From: JAGTRP01 sp035255045
Lineage (GTDB): Bacteria; Pseudomonadota; Gammaproteobacteria; Burkholderiales; Rhodocyclaceae
Assembly: GCA_035255045.1 (NCBI GenBank)
Contig: DATFAA010000034.1
Coordinates: 58,529-122,528, forward strand
Reading direction: 5' to 3'
Length of the DNA: 64,000 bases
Position 1 is the first letter of the stretch, and every line of letters begins with the position of its first letter. The notes beneath the pieces are model-generated. The model was not told where the DNA came from. It worked only from the letters and a program-made list of their open reading frames with translations, and ran no database searches. A program made the translations under genes and the position numbers. Of this stretch, positions 16,372-24,533 are shown piece by piece.

Positions 16372-17440
16372 TGCCAAGACCGACAAGCCGATCAAGAAGC
16401 GCAAGATCAAGCTGGACGAGGCCCTGCTGGCCTACCGGGGAGTCTGGGTCTTTGTCGAGAGCGAGCGGGGCCATGTCCATCCCGTCTCCTGGGAACTCAT
16501 GGGCCAGGCCCGGCAGCTCGCCGACCAGCTCGGGGTCGAGGTCTGCGGCGTCGTCATGGGCGCCCCGGGGCCGGCCCTGGAGGCCCAGTGCCAGGCTGCC
16601 TTCGCCTACGGCGCCGACCGCTGCTACCGGGTGGCGAGCCCGGTGCTGGCCGACTACCGCAACGTCCCCTACACCCAGGCCCTCACCGACCTGGTGAATG
16701 CCCACAAGCCGGAAATCCTGCTCCTCGGCGCCACCACCCTGGGCCGGGACCTGGCGGGCTCGGTGGCCACCACCCTGAAGACCGGCCTCACCGCCGACTG
16801 CACCGAGCTGGCCATCGACCCGGAGGACCGCTGCCTGCTGTCCACCCGCCCGACCTTCGGCGGCAGCCTGCTGTGCACCATCGTCACCCTCAACTACCGG
16901 CCCCAGATGGCCACCGTGCGCCACCGGGTCATGCCCATGCCGGAGCCCCAGCCGGAGCGCAGCGGCCTCATCATCGACTTCGACCCGGGCCTGATCGAGA
17001 CCGACATCGTCACCAAGGTCCTGGAATTCATTCCCGACGAGCAGCGGGACAAGCCCCAGCTACCCTACGCGGAGATCATCGTCTCCGGCGGCAAGGGCCT
17101 GGGCAAGGCCGAGAATTTCAAGCTGGTGTGGGACCTGGCCCACGTCCTGGGGGCGGAGGTCGGGGCTTCCCGGGCCGCCATCCACGCCGGCTGGATTTCC
17201 GCCGACCGCCAGGTGGGGCAGACCGGCAAGACGGTGCGCCCGGCCCTCTACATCGCCGCCGGCATTTCCGGTGCCATCCAGCACCGGGTGGGGATGGAGG
17301 CTTCGGATTGCATCATCGCGGTCAATAACGACCCCAACGCGCCCATTTTCGATTTCGCCCACTACGCCATCGTCGGCGACTGCCAGCAGATCCTGCCGGC
17401 CCTGGCCCGCAATTTCGGCACCTACCTGGGCCGGCATTAA
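16364..17440 (+). CDS. fixB: Electron-transfer flavoprotein alpha subunit FixB
   Basis: A 358-residue ETF-alpha homologue. An N-terminal ETF domain (about residues 20-200) is followed by the FAD-binding domain. Visible signatures are GATTLGRDLAGSVAT, the RPTFGGSLL segment, the IIVSGGKGLGKAENF motif, GASRAAIHAGW, and the hallmark YIAAGISGAIQHRVGM and INNDPNAPIF-type stretch (here VNNDPNAPIFDFAHYAIVGD). It pairs with FixA to hold the bifurcating and transferring FADs. The first 20 residues are unusually Lys-rich (KKRKIKLDEA), which is common in Fix-type alpha subunits. Its stop is nine bases before fixC. Confidence 0.94.
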   Translation: MSNAKTDKPIKKRKIKLDEALLAYRGVWVFVESERGHVHPVSWELMGQARQLADQLGVEVCGVVMGAPGPALEAQCQAAFAYGADRCYRVASPVLADYRNVPYTQALTDLVNAHKPEILLLGATTLGRDLAGSVATTLKTGLTADCTELAIDPEDRCLLSTRPTFGGSLLCTIVTLNYRPQMATVRHRVMPMPEPQPERSGLIIDFDPGLIETDIVTKVLEFIPDEQRDKPQLPYAEIIVSGGKGLGKAENFKLVWDLAHVLGAEVGASRAAIHAGWISADRQVGQTGKTVRPALYIAAGISGAIQHRVGMEASDCIIAVNNDPNAPIFDFAHYAIVGDCQQILPALARNFGTYLGRH

Positions 17441-17449
17441 GGACATTCC

Positions 17450-18766
17450 ATGACTCAGCAAGCCAAAGAGAAATTCGACGTCATCGTGGTCGGCGCCGGC
17501 CCGGCCGGCAACGCCGCCGCCTACACCCTGGCCAAGGCCGGGAAGAAGGTGCTGCAGCTGGAGCGGGGCGAGTACCCGGGCTCCAAGAACGTCCAGGGCG
17601 CCATCCTCTACGCCAATGCCCTGGAGAAGATCATCCCCGACTTCCGGGACTCCGCCCCCCTGGAGCGGCACGTGGTCGAGCAGCGCATGTGGCTGATGGA
17701 AAAGGATTCCCACCTGGGTACCCATTTCCGCTCCGACCAGTACAACCAGCAGCCGGGCAACCGCTATTCCATCATCCGGGCCCGCTTCGACAAGTGGTTC
17801 TCCGACCAGGTGCAGAAGGCCGGCGCCCTGGTGGTGTGCGAAATGACCGTCACCGAGCTGCTGCGGGACGGCAGCGGCCGGGTCATCGGCGTCAACGTGG
17901 ACCGGGAGAACGGCCAGATCTACGCCGACGCGGTGGTCCTCGCCGACGGGGTGAATTCCCTGGTGGCCAGCCGCGCCGGCCTGCGCCAGGACATCAAGCC
18001 CGGAGCCGTGGCCCTGGCGGTGAAGGAGGTCATCTTCCTGCCCAAGGACACCATCGAGGCCCGCTTCAACCTCAAAGGCTCGGAGGGCGTGGTGATCGAG
18101 ATGCTGGGCGCCATCACCGAAGGCATGGTGGGCACCGGCTTCCTGTACACCAACAAGGACTCCGTGTCGGTGGGCATCGGCTGCATGCTGTCCGACATGA
18201 AGGCCCAGCGCACCACTCCGGCCGAACTGCTGGAGAAGCTCAAGGCCCATCCCTCGGTGGCGCCCCTGATCGCCGGCGGCGAGACCCGGGAATACGCCGC
18301 CCACCTCATCCCCGAGGGCGGCTACGATGCCCTGCCGCCGCAGCTTTACGGCGACGGCTGGCTGCTGGTGGGGGATTCCGCCGGCTTCGTCAATGCCGTG
18401 CACCGGGAGGGCTCCAACCTGGCCATGACCAGCGGCCGCCTGGCGGCCGAGACCCTGATCGAGCTGTCCGCCGCCGGCCAGCCGGCCAGCGCCGCCAACC
18501 TGGCCCGCTACAAGCAGAAGCTGGACGACAGCTTCGTCATGAAAGACCTCAAGAAGTACCGCAAGGTGCCGGAAACCCTGGATCGCCAGCGCCAGTTCGT
18601 GTCCGACTACCCGGCCCTGTTCAACCAGGCCGCCTACAACTTCTTCTCCGTGGATGGCCGCGACAAGCAGAGCAAGGAGAAGGAAATCATCGGCGCCTTC
18701 CGGGAGCGCCGCAGCCTCCTGGGGCTGCTGGGTGACGCCTACCGCCTGTGGCGGGCGACCCGCTAG
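17450..18766 (+). CDS. fixC: FixC, FAD-dependent ETF:quinone oxidoreductase subunit
   Basis: A 438-residue flavoprotein with an N-terminal dinucleotide-binding motif, VIVVGAGPAGNAAAY (about residues 10-24), and a later GDSAGFVNAVHREGSNLAM stretch typical of the FixC/ETF-QO family. Family knowledge: FixC takes electrons from the FixAB flavins and passes the high-potential stream to ubiquinone, while FixX receives or relays through Fe-S clusters. ATG 17450 follows AAGGACATTCC. It sits between fixB (9-base gap) and fixX (11-base gap) in the canonical order, supporting one transcript. Confidence 0.94.
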   Translation: MTQQAKEKFDVIVVGAGPAGNAAAYTLAKAGKKVLQLERGEYPGSKNVQGAILYANALEKIIPDFRDSAPLERHVVEQRMWLMEKDSHLGTHFRSDQYNQQPGNRYSIIRARFDKWFSDQVQKAGALVVCEMTVTELLRDGSGRVIGVNVDRENGQIYADAVVLADGVNSLVASRAGLRQDIKPGAVALAVKEVIFLPKDTIEARFNLKGSEGVVIEMLGAITEGMVGTGFLYTNKDSVSVGIGCMLSDMKAQRTTPAELLEKLKAHPSVAPLIAGGETREYAAHLIPEGGYDALPPQLYGDGWLLVGDSAGFVNAVHREGSNLAMTSGRLAAETLIELSAAGQPASAANLARYKQKLDDSFVMKDLKKYRKVPETLDRQRQFVSDYPALFNQAAYNFFSVDGRDKQSKEKEIIGAFRERRSLLGLLGDAYRLWRATR

Positions 18767-18777
18767 GAGCATTGGAA

Positions 18778-19062
18778 ATGATGAAAGTCGAAGAGAAGCT
18801 TTACCAGAACCGCTACCGGGTGGACGCGGACCGGCCCCATATCCGCATCAAGGACGAGTCCGTCTGCAACGAGCGCTGCCAGACCCAGTCCTGCACCGTC
18901 TGTTGCCCGGCCGGCTGCTGGTCCTTCGAGGACGGCAAGATCGGGCTCATCACCGACGGCTGCCTGGAGTGCGGCACCTGCCGGGTGGTGTGCGACCAGC
19001 ACAAGAACGTGGACTGGAACTACCCCCGGGCCGGCTTCGGCATCCTCTTCAAGTTCGGCTGA
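18778..19062 (+). CDS. fixX: FixX, ferredoxin-like protein
   Basis: A 94-residue iron-sulfur protein completing the FixABCX complex. Nine or more cysteines are visible: an upper cluster set in VCNERCQTQSCTVCCPAGC and the lower CLECGTCRVVC set (C-x2-C-x2-C-x3-C), followed by a PRAGFGILFKFG tail found in this family. Two [4Fe-4S] clusters are expected. Two adjacent ATG codons (18778 and 18781) are both possible; GAGCATTGGAA upstream gives weak guidance. The length matches family members of about 95 residues. Confidence 0.92.
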   Translation: MMKVEEKLYQNRYRVDADRPHIRIKDESVCNERCQTQSCTVCCPAGCWSFEDGKIGLITDGCLECGTCRVVCDQHKNVDWNYPRAGFGILFKFG

Positions 19063-19115
19063 GGCCCGCCGCCACCGGCGCGGTAAAATCCGGGCCTGTG
19101 ACACAGGAGCAGGCC

Positions 19116-19913
19116 ATGGGATTTTCAGCGGAAACGGAAGCGGCCCTGGCGGCGGTGGCGGCCCACCTCGCCGGCGCCGGGCGGGTATTGTTCATCACCG
19201 GGGCCGGGATCTCGGCGGATTCCGGCCTGCCCACCTACCGGGGCATCGGCGGCCTTTACAACGGCCAGGCCACCGAGGACGGCCTGCGCATCGAGGACGC
19301 CCTGTCCGGCGAGGTCTTCGCCCAGCGCCCGGACATCACCTGGAAGTACCTGGCCCAGATCGAGCACAACTGCCGGGATGCCGGTCCCAACGGCGCCCAC
19401 TACGCCATCGCCCGGCTGGAGGAGGAGCGCCCCGGGGTGCTGGTCCTCACCCAGAACGTGGATGGCCTGCACCGGCGGGCCGGCAGCCGCAACGTCATCG
19501 AGATCCACGGCGACCTCCACCACCTGGCCTGCACCGCCTGCGACTGGCGGGCGACGGTGGACAGCCTGGAGGGCTGGCCCATCCCGCCCACCTGCCCGGA
19601 GTGCGGCGAGGTGGTGCGGCCCCAGGTGGTGCTGTTCGGCGAGGCCCTGCCGATGGCGGCCGTGACCCGGCTCTACGACGAGCTGGACCGGGGCTTCGAC
19701 CTGGTCTTCAGCATCGGCACCTCCAGCATCTTCCCCTACATCGCCCAGCCGGTGGTGTGGGCGGCCCAGGCCGGCATCCCGACGGTGGAGATCAATCCGG
19801 CCCGCACCGTGCTGAGCGACATTGTCGAATACCGCCTGCCCCTGGGGGCGGCGGCGGCCATGGAGGCGATCATGGAGCGCCTGGGGAAACAGGGCAGGGT
19901 GCCGGGCCGCTGA
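19116..19913 (+). CDS. cobB: Sirtuin, NAD-dependent protein deacylase (CobB-like)
   Basis: A 265-residue Sir2 protein that removes acyl groups from lysines using NAD. Seen: the NAD-binding TGAGISADSGLPTYRG (about residues 28-43), TQNVDGLHRRAG, catalytic His131 in EIHGDLHHLACTAC, and a zinc site formed by C139/C142 and C160/C163. The later ERGFDLVFSIGTSS-like segment (here LDRGFDLVFSIGTSS) and EINPA are also typical. ATG 19116 follows ACAGGAGCAGG. A TAAAAT (19084-19089) just upstream could be a promoter element, so it may be transcribed separately from fixX 53 bases away, or read through from it. Confidence 0.92.
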   Translation: MGFSAETEAALAAVAAHLAGAGRVLFITGAGISADSGLPTYRGIGGLYNGQATEDGLRIEDALSGEVFAQRPDITWKYLAQIEHNCRDAGPNGAHYAIARLEEERPGVLVLTQNVDGLHRRAGSRNVIEIHGDLHHLACTACDWRATVDSLEGWPIPPTCPECGEVVRPQVVLFGEALPMAAVTRLYDELDRGFDLVFSIGTSSIFPYIAQPVVWAAQAGIPTVEINPARTVLSDIVEYRLPLGAAAAMEAIMERLGKQGRVPGR

Positions 19914-19982
19914 TCTTTCCGCCCTCTTTCCTGTCTTAGCAGGATCGAAGGCGCAGGCCTTCATGCAGGAACGGAGAAAGCC

Positions 19983-20612
19983 ATGGCTGCTGCGGCCGGC
20001 CCTGACGTCGGGCGGCTCGAGATCCATCCGCTGCCGGTGCGGGTGGCCCACTGGATCAACGTGGTGGCCGTGGCCATCATGGTCCTGTCCGGCTGGCGCA
20101 TCTACAACGCTTCGCCCCTCTTCCCCTTCCGCTTTCCCGACAGCCTGACCCTGGGCGGCTGGCTGGCGGGGGCGCTGCAATGGCACTTCGCCGCCATGTG
20201 GCTGCTGGCGGTCAACGGCCTGGCTTATGTGGCCTACGGCCTCCTGTCAGGCCACTATCGGCGGAGCTTCCTCCCCATCCGGCCCCGGGCGCTGGGGGAC
20301 GCCTTCGCCAATGCGGTCCATGGCCGCCTGCGCCATCGGGTGGGGGAGTACAACCCGCTGCAGCGCCTGGCCTACGTGGGAGCAGTCGTGCTTCTGGTCC
20401 TCATGGTCCTCTCCGGGCTGTCCATCTGGAAGCCGGTGCAGTTCCAGGTACTGGCGGGTCTGTTTGGGGGCTACGAGGGGGCGCGGCTGGTGCATTTCGG
20501 GGCCATGGCGGCCATCGTCCTGTTCGTCGCCATCCATGTCGTCATGGTGGCCATCGTGCCCAGCACTTTCCTGCCCATGTGGACGGGCCGCTCGGCCCGG
20601 AGCAGGCCGTGA
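19983..20612 (+). CDS. Cytochrome b561-type membrane subunit
   Basis: A 209-residue integral membrane protein with four hydrophobic segments and paired histidines suited to heme b: HPLPVRVAHW at the N-terminus, WHFAAMW in the second segment, and HFGAMAAIVLFVAIHVVM near the C-terminus. This is the hydrogenase/thiosulfate-reductase type b-cytochrome family that links periplasmic oxidoreductases to the quinone pool. Its stop overlaps the GTG start of a molybdopterin oxidoreductase, so it is almost certainly that enzyme's membrane electron partner, analogous to MsrQ with MsrP although of a different cytochrome family. Confidence 0.88.
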   Translation: MAAAAGPDVGRLEIHPLPVRVAHWINVVAVAIMVLSGWRIYNASPLFPFRFPDSLTLGGWLAGALQWHFAAMWLLAVNGLAYVAYGLLSGHYRRSFLPIRPRALGDAFANAVHGRLRHRVGEYNPLQRLAYVGAVVLLVLMVLSGLSIWKPVQFQVLAGLFGGYEGARLVHFGAMAAIVLFVAIHVVMVAIVPSTFLPMWTGRSARSRP

Positions 20613-21355
20613 GCCGCCGCACCTCCCTGGTTGTCCCCGGCCGCGAGCTGCAGGTCCTGGAGCGGCGCCTGTTCCTGAAGAAATCCCTGAGCCTGGGGGC
20701 GGTGAGCCTCCTTTCCGGCTGCAATCTCACCAACGACGAGGGAGTGCAGAAGGTGCTGCTGGCCATGTCCCGCTGGAACGATCGGGTCCAGGCCACCCTT
20801 TTCGACCCCGATCGGCTGGCGCCCACCTACCCGGAGAGCGCCATCACCCGGCCTTTCCCCTTCAACGCCTTCTACCGGGAGGACGAGGCGCCGGAGGTGG
20901 ATGGCGGCACGTTCCGCCTGGAGCTGGCGGGCCTCATCCGGGACCGTCGGCCCTGGAGCCTGGAGGAACTGGCCGCCTTGCCCCAGGAATCCCAGATCAC
21001 CCGCCACGTCTGCGTCGAAGGCTGGAGCGCCATCGGCCGTTGGGGCGGGGTACGCTTCCGGACCTTCCTGGAGCGGGTTGGGGCGGACCTGACGGCCAAG
21101 TACGTGGCTTTCGAGTGTGCCGACGACTACTACACCAGCATCGACATGGCCACCGCCCTCCATCCCCAGACCCTCCTCGCCCTGCGCTTCGGCGACGAGG
21201 TCCTGCCCCGCTCCTACGGCTTCCCCATGAAGCTGCGCATGCCCACCAAGCTGGGCTTCAAGAATCCCAAGCACATCATGGCCATCGAGGTCACCAACAC
21301 CTATCCCGGCGGCTATTGGGAAGATCAGGGCTACAACTGGTTCTCCGGTCTCTAA
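20609..21355 (+). CDS. Molybdopterin-dependent oxidoreductase (sulfite-oxidase fold), exported
   Basis: A 248-residue protein of the sulfite oxidase/MsrP molybdopterin-binding family. The GTG at 20609 overlaps the cytochrome stop by four bases. The N-terminus has a twin-arginine-like RRLFLKK (19-25) followed by a hydrophobic stretch that ends in a lipobox-like LSGC (Cys38), suggesting Tat export and lipid anchoring. The core has RHVCVEGWSAIGRWGG, whose Cys is the expected molybdenum ligand, and YGFPMKLRMPTKLGFKNPKHI near the end. It has no dimerisation domain, so it resembles MsrP/YedY in size. The substrate is unknown (sulfoxide, sulfite or other S/N-oxides are possible). Confidence 0.88.
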   Translation: MSRRTSLVVPGRELQVLERRLFLKKSLSLGAVSLLSGCNLTNDEGVQKVLLAMSRWNDRVQATLFDPDRLAPTYPESAITRPFPFNAFYREDEAPEVDGGTFRLELAGLIRDRRPWSLEELAALPQESQITRHVCVEGWSAIGRWGGVRFRTFLERVGADLTAKYVAFECADDYYTSIDMATALHPQTLLALRFGDEVLPRSYGFPMKLRMPTKLGFKNPKHIMAIEVTNTYPGGYWEDQGYNWFSGL

Positions 21356-21437
21356 CATCCTGAAACACTCGGGAACAGACGCGTTACCGCATCCCGGCTA
21401 GATTCGGGGCATGGAAACGAGCACAAGGAAAAGAACC

Positions 21438-21830
21438 ATGACCAGCCTTCCCAAGTTGCTGATGGCTGCCGCCCTCGCCGCCGGCTGCGCCCTGCCGGCC
21501 GCTCCCGCCTTCGCCGATCCGCCGCCCTGGGCGCCGGCCCACGGTTACCGGGCCAAGCAGCACCGCTACATCTACTACCCGGAATACCAGGTCTACTACG
21601 CCCCCGAGACCCAGCTCTGGTTCTGGTTCGGCGGCGGCCAGTGGCGGACCGGGGTCAGCCTGCCCGCCGGCATGTTCATCGGCGGCGCCCCCGGGGTGTC
21701 CCTGATGCTCGACACCGGCTATCCCTATCAGCGCCACGGCTACGTGGTCGAACGCTACGGCCGGGGATACGGCGGGGGAGGGGGCCACGGCCATCACAAG
21801 CATCGCCACGGCGATGACGACGATGACTGA
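21438..21830 (+). CDS. Small secreted protein with His/Asp-rich tail
   Basis: A 130-residue hypothetical protein with a clear signal peptide (about residues 1-27, ending AFA). The mature part is rich in Tyr, Trp and Gly (YRAKQHRYIYYPEYQVYYAP, WFWFGGGQW), with a C-terminal tail GGGGGHGHHKHRHGDDDDD that could bind divalent metal. The ATG at 21438 is preferred over one at 21411 because CAAGGAAAAGA lies directly upstream and the signal peptide begins there. I recognise no characterised family beyond a resemblance to small YXWGXW-like or envelope proteins. It follows the molybdoenzyme gene and converges on the GGDEF-EAL gene. Confidence 0.72.
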   Translation: MTSLPKLLMAAALAAGCALPAAPAFADPPPWAPAHGYRAKQHRYIYYPEYQVYYAPETQLWFWFGGGQWRTGVSLPAGMFIGGAPGVSLMLDTGYPYQRHGYVVERYGRGYGGGGGHGHHKHRHGDDDDD

Positions 21831-21842
21831 CGGCGCGCCGGG

Positions 21843-23945
21843 TCAGGAGGCTGAAAAGGACAGCCAGCGGTGGTCGGGCCGGTAATCCCTGACCCAGGCC
21901 GGGATGGATTCGGCCGGCATGGGGCGGGCGATGCCGTAGCCCTGGGCGAGATGGCAGCCCATCTCCAGGAGCCGGAGGCCGTGCTCCACGGTCTCCACCC
22001 CCTCGGCGATGACCTCGCGGCGGAAGGCCCGGGCCAGGCTGATGACGCCATCCACGATGGCCAGGTCCTCCGGGTCCTCCAGCATGTCGCGGATGAAGGA
22101 CTGGTCGATCTTGAGGAGGCGGGCGGGAAGGCGCTTGAAGTAGGCGAGGGACGAGTAGCCGGTGCCGAAGTCGTCCAGGGCGAAGGACAGCCCGAGGGAC
22201 TGGCAGCGCTTGATGACCTGGCCGACGTAGTGGATGTCGTCGAGGGCGGCGGTCTCGAGGATTTCCAGTTCCAGCCACTGGGGCGGCACCTGGGGCTGGG
22301 CGGAGAGGAAGGTCTGGAGCCGGTCCACGAAACCGTCGGACTGCAGCTGCTTGGCCGAAATATTGACGCTCACCGGCAGTTCCAGCCCGGCCAGCTGCCA
22401 GGTCCGCATCTGGGCCAGGGCCGTGGCGATGACCCATTCCCCAAGGACGATGGAGAAGTCGGTCTCCTCCACCAGGGGCAGGAATTCCGCCGGCGACATC
22501 AGCCCCTCGTCGGGATGCTTCCAGCGCAGGAGGGCCTCGGCGCCGATCACCTTGCCCCGGCGCATATCCACCTTGGGCTGGTAGAAGAGGAGCAGTTCGC
22601 CGGCGGATAGGGCGGTCTCGATGCGGGACAGGCGCTCCCGGTGGGCGCTGAGCTGGCGGTCATGCTCCGAGTCGAACAGGTGGTAGCGGTTGCGGCCGCC
22701 TTGCTTGGCCACGTACATGGCCTGGTCGGCGTGGCGCAGCAGGACGTCGGGGTCGGCGCCGTCGTTGGGGTAGAGGGTGAGGCCGATGCTGGCGGACAGC
22801 TCGATCTCGATGCCGTCGATGGCGTAGGGCGCCGACAGGGTGGCCAGGACCCGCAGGGTGGCTGCCTCGCAATCCCCGAAATCCTGGGCCTTGATGATGA
22901 GGACGAATTCGTCGCCCCCCAGGCGGGCCACGGTGTCGGCCGACCGGACGCAGGCCCGCAGGCGCCGGGCCACTTCCACCAGGAGAAGGTCGCCGGCGGC
23001 GTGGCCGAGGTTGTCGTTGATGGGCTTGAAGCCATCCAGGTCCAGGTAGGCCACCGCCACCACCTCGCCGGAACGCTGGGCCTGGTTGAGGGCCTGCTGG
23101 ATGCGGTCGCCGAGCAGCACGCGGTTGGGCAGGCGGGTGAGGGGGTCGTAGTGGGCCAGGTATTCCAGCCGCTGCTGGTGTTCCTTGAGGGCGGTGATGT
23201 CCGAGAAGATGAAGGTGTAGTGGGAGGTGACGCCGCTCTCGTCCACCACGGCGGTGGCGGTGAGCATTTCCTGCAGGTGCTCGCCGTTCTTGCGCCGGGC
23301 CCGGGTTTCACCCCGCCAGTAGCCGTTTTCGGCCAGGGCCCAGAGGGCGGTCTCCATCAGGTCGAGGTCGCCGCCGCTGTCGGCGAAGTGCTGCCGCAGG
23401 TCGCGGCCCAGCAGTTCGTCGTGCTCGAAGCCGGTCCACTGGCTGATGGTCGGGTTGCAGTCCACGATCCGCCACTGGCTGTCGGTGATGATGATGCCTT
23501 CGCTGGCCTGGTCGAAAACGCTGGCCGCCAGGCGCAGGGAGGCTTCCGCCCGCTTGCGCTCGGTTATGTCGGAGGACGTGCCGTGGTAGCCGGCGAATTC
23601 GCCATCCGGGCCGAAGACCGGCTCGCCGTGGATGGCGAAGTAGCGGATGTCGCCATCGGGCATGGCCATGCCGTATTCCAGATCCCGGAAGCTCTCGTGC
23701 GCTTCCAGCAGGGCCCGGTGGGCGGCCCATTCCGCCTCGGACAGGGTGGTCGGCAGCTCCCAGCGCCGCTTGCCCATGAGGAAGGTGTCGTCATAGGAGA
23801 TGTCGAGGCGGTTGGCCTGGTAATAGGTGTAGCGGAACTCGGCGTCCTGCTCCCAGTACCAGTCCGTGGAGAGGTTGAGCAGGCTGCGAAAGCGATCCGC
23901 CGAAGCCCACAGGGCATCGATCTGCGGTTTGATCTCCCTCGCCAT
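21843..23945 (-). CDS. PAS-PAS-GGDEF-EAL cyclic-di-GMP protein
   Basis: A 700-residue soluble signalling protein. It has two PAS/PAC modules (about residues 15-135 and 138-258), a GGDEF domain (260-425) with an intact GGDEF at 343-347 and an RSAD inhibitory I-site at 334-337, then an EAL domain (about 440-690). The EAL half keeps EAL (470-472) plus LRW and the catalytic DDFGTGYSSL. Both the cyclase and phosphodiesterase halves therefore look catalytically intact, so the net activity cannot be read from sequence. No transmembrane helix is evident; the PAS domains likely sense a cytoplasmic cue. It stands alone, convergent with the preceding gene. Confidence 0.93.
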   Translation of the reverse strand: MAREIKPQIDALWASADRFRSLLNLSTDWYWEQDAEFRYTYYQANRLDISYDDTFLMGKRRWELPTTLSEAEWAAHRALLEAHESFRDLEYGMAMPDGDIRYFAIHGEPVFGPDGEFAGYHGTSSDITERKRAEASLRLAASVFDQASEGIIITDSQWRIVDCNPTISQWTGFEHDELLGRDLRQHFADSGGDLDLMETALWALAENGYWRGETRARRKNGEHLQEMLTATAVVDESGVTSHYTFIFSDITALKEHQQRLEYLAHYDPLTRLPNRVLLGDRIQQALNQAQRSGEVVAVAYLDLDGFKPINDNLGHAAGDLLLVEVARRLRACVRSADTVARLGGDEFVLIIKAQDFGDCEAATLRVLATLSAPYAIDGIEIELSASIGLTLYPNDGADPDVLLRHADQAMYVAKQGGRNRYHLFDSEHDRQLSAHRERLSRIETALSAGELLLFYQPKVDMRRGKVIGAEALLRWKHPDEGLMSPAEFLPLVEETDFSIVLGEWVIATALAQMRTWQLAGLELPVSVNISAKQLQSDGFVDRLQTFLSAQPQVPPQWLELEILETAALDDIHYVGQVIKRCQSLGLSFALDDFGTGYSSLAYFKRLPARLLKIDQSFIRDMLEDPEDLAIVDGVISLARAFRREVIAEGVETVEHGLRLLEMGCHLAQGYGIARPMPAESIPAWVRDYRPDHRWLSFSAS

Positions 23946-24032
23946 ATTCTTGTTGAACCCCCTTGCTAGGTGTTCCAGCGGTCATGGCCGCGGGATGTAG
24001 GCCGGGAGTATAAGGGGAGTCCGCGCCGCGGC

Positions 24033-24485
24033 TCAATCAGAGCCAGAACGTACGGCGTCGGCCCAGCAGTTCGGGGTCTCGTACAGACGGACCCGGTCGA
24101 GGCGCAGATGGTTGCCGTAGGTATCCCGGTAAACCGCGTCAAGGATGCGGAAGGCGATGCGGGCGAGGTTCTCGGCCGTCGGCACCCGATCCAGGATGAC
24201 CGTCTTGTGGCCCGGCAGGGCGGCCAGGAAATCGACGATGGCCTTGTCTCCGGCGTAGGCGAGGAAGGCGTGGTCCCACTGGTCCACCACGTGTTCCTTG
24301 GCGATGTCCTTCACCTGGGAGAAGTCCATGACCATGCCGTTGGCGGCATCGCCGTCCTTCTCGATGACCTCCCCCGAGAGGGTGATTTCGATGGCGTAGC
24401 GGTGCCCGTGCAGATGGCGGCACTGGCTCTTGTGGTCGGGAATGCGATGGCCGGCGTCGAATTCGAGGCGGCGGGTGATGAACAT
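24033..24485 (-). CDS. queD: 6-carboxy-5,6,7,8-tetrahydropterin synthase, QueD family
   Basis: A 150-residue protein of the 6-pyruvoyl-tetrahydropterin synthase fold. Zinc ligands are His13 (FDAGH) and His26/His28 in the CRHLHGHRY signature, with the C-x3-HGH pattern (Cys22 catalytic) that marks QueD rather than PTPS-III. Also seen are MVMDFSQVK, DHAFL and PTAENLAR. QueD makes 6-carboxytetrahydropterin, the first committed intermediate of queuosine and other 7-deazaguanines. It is divergent from a radical SAM gene with a 48-base gap; no queC, queE or queF homologue is next to it. Confidence 0.92.
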   Translation of the reverse strand: MFITRRLEFDAGHRIPDHKSQCRHLHGHRYAIEITLSGEVIEKDGDAANGMVMDFSQVKDIAKEHVVDQWDHAFLAYAGDKAIVDFLAALPGHKTVILDRVPTAENLARIAFRILDAVYRDTYGNHLRLDRVRLYETPNCWADAVRSGSD

Positions 24486-24533
24486 CGGGGCGGGGCAGGT
24501 GATGAAAGGAACCGGCGATTATACAATGGCCCC

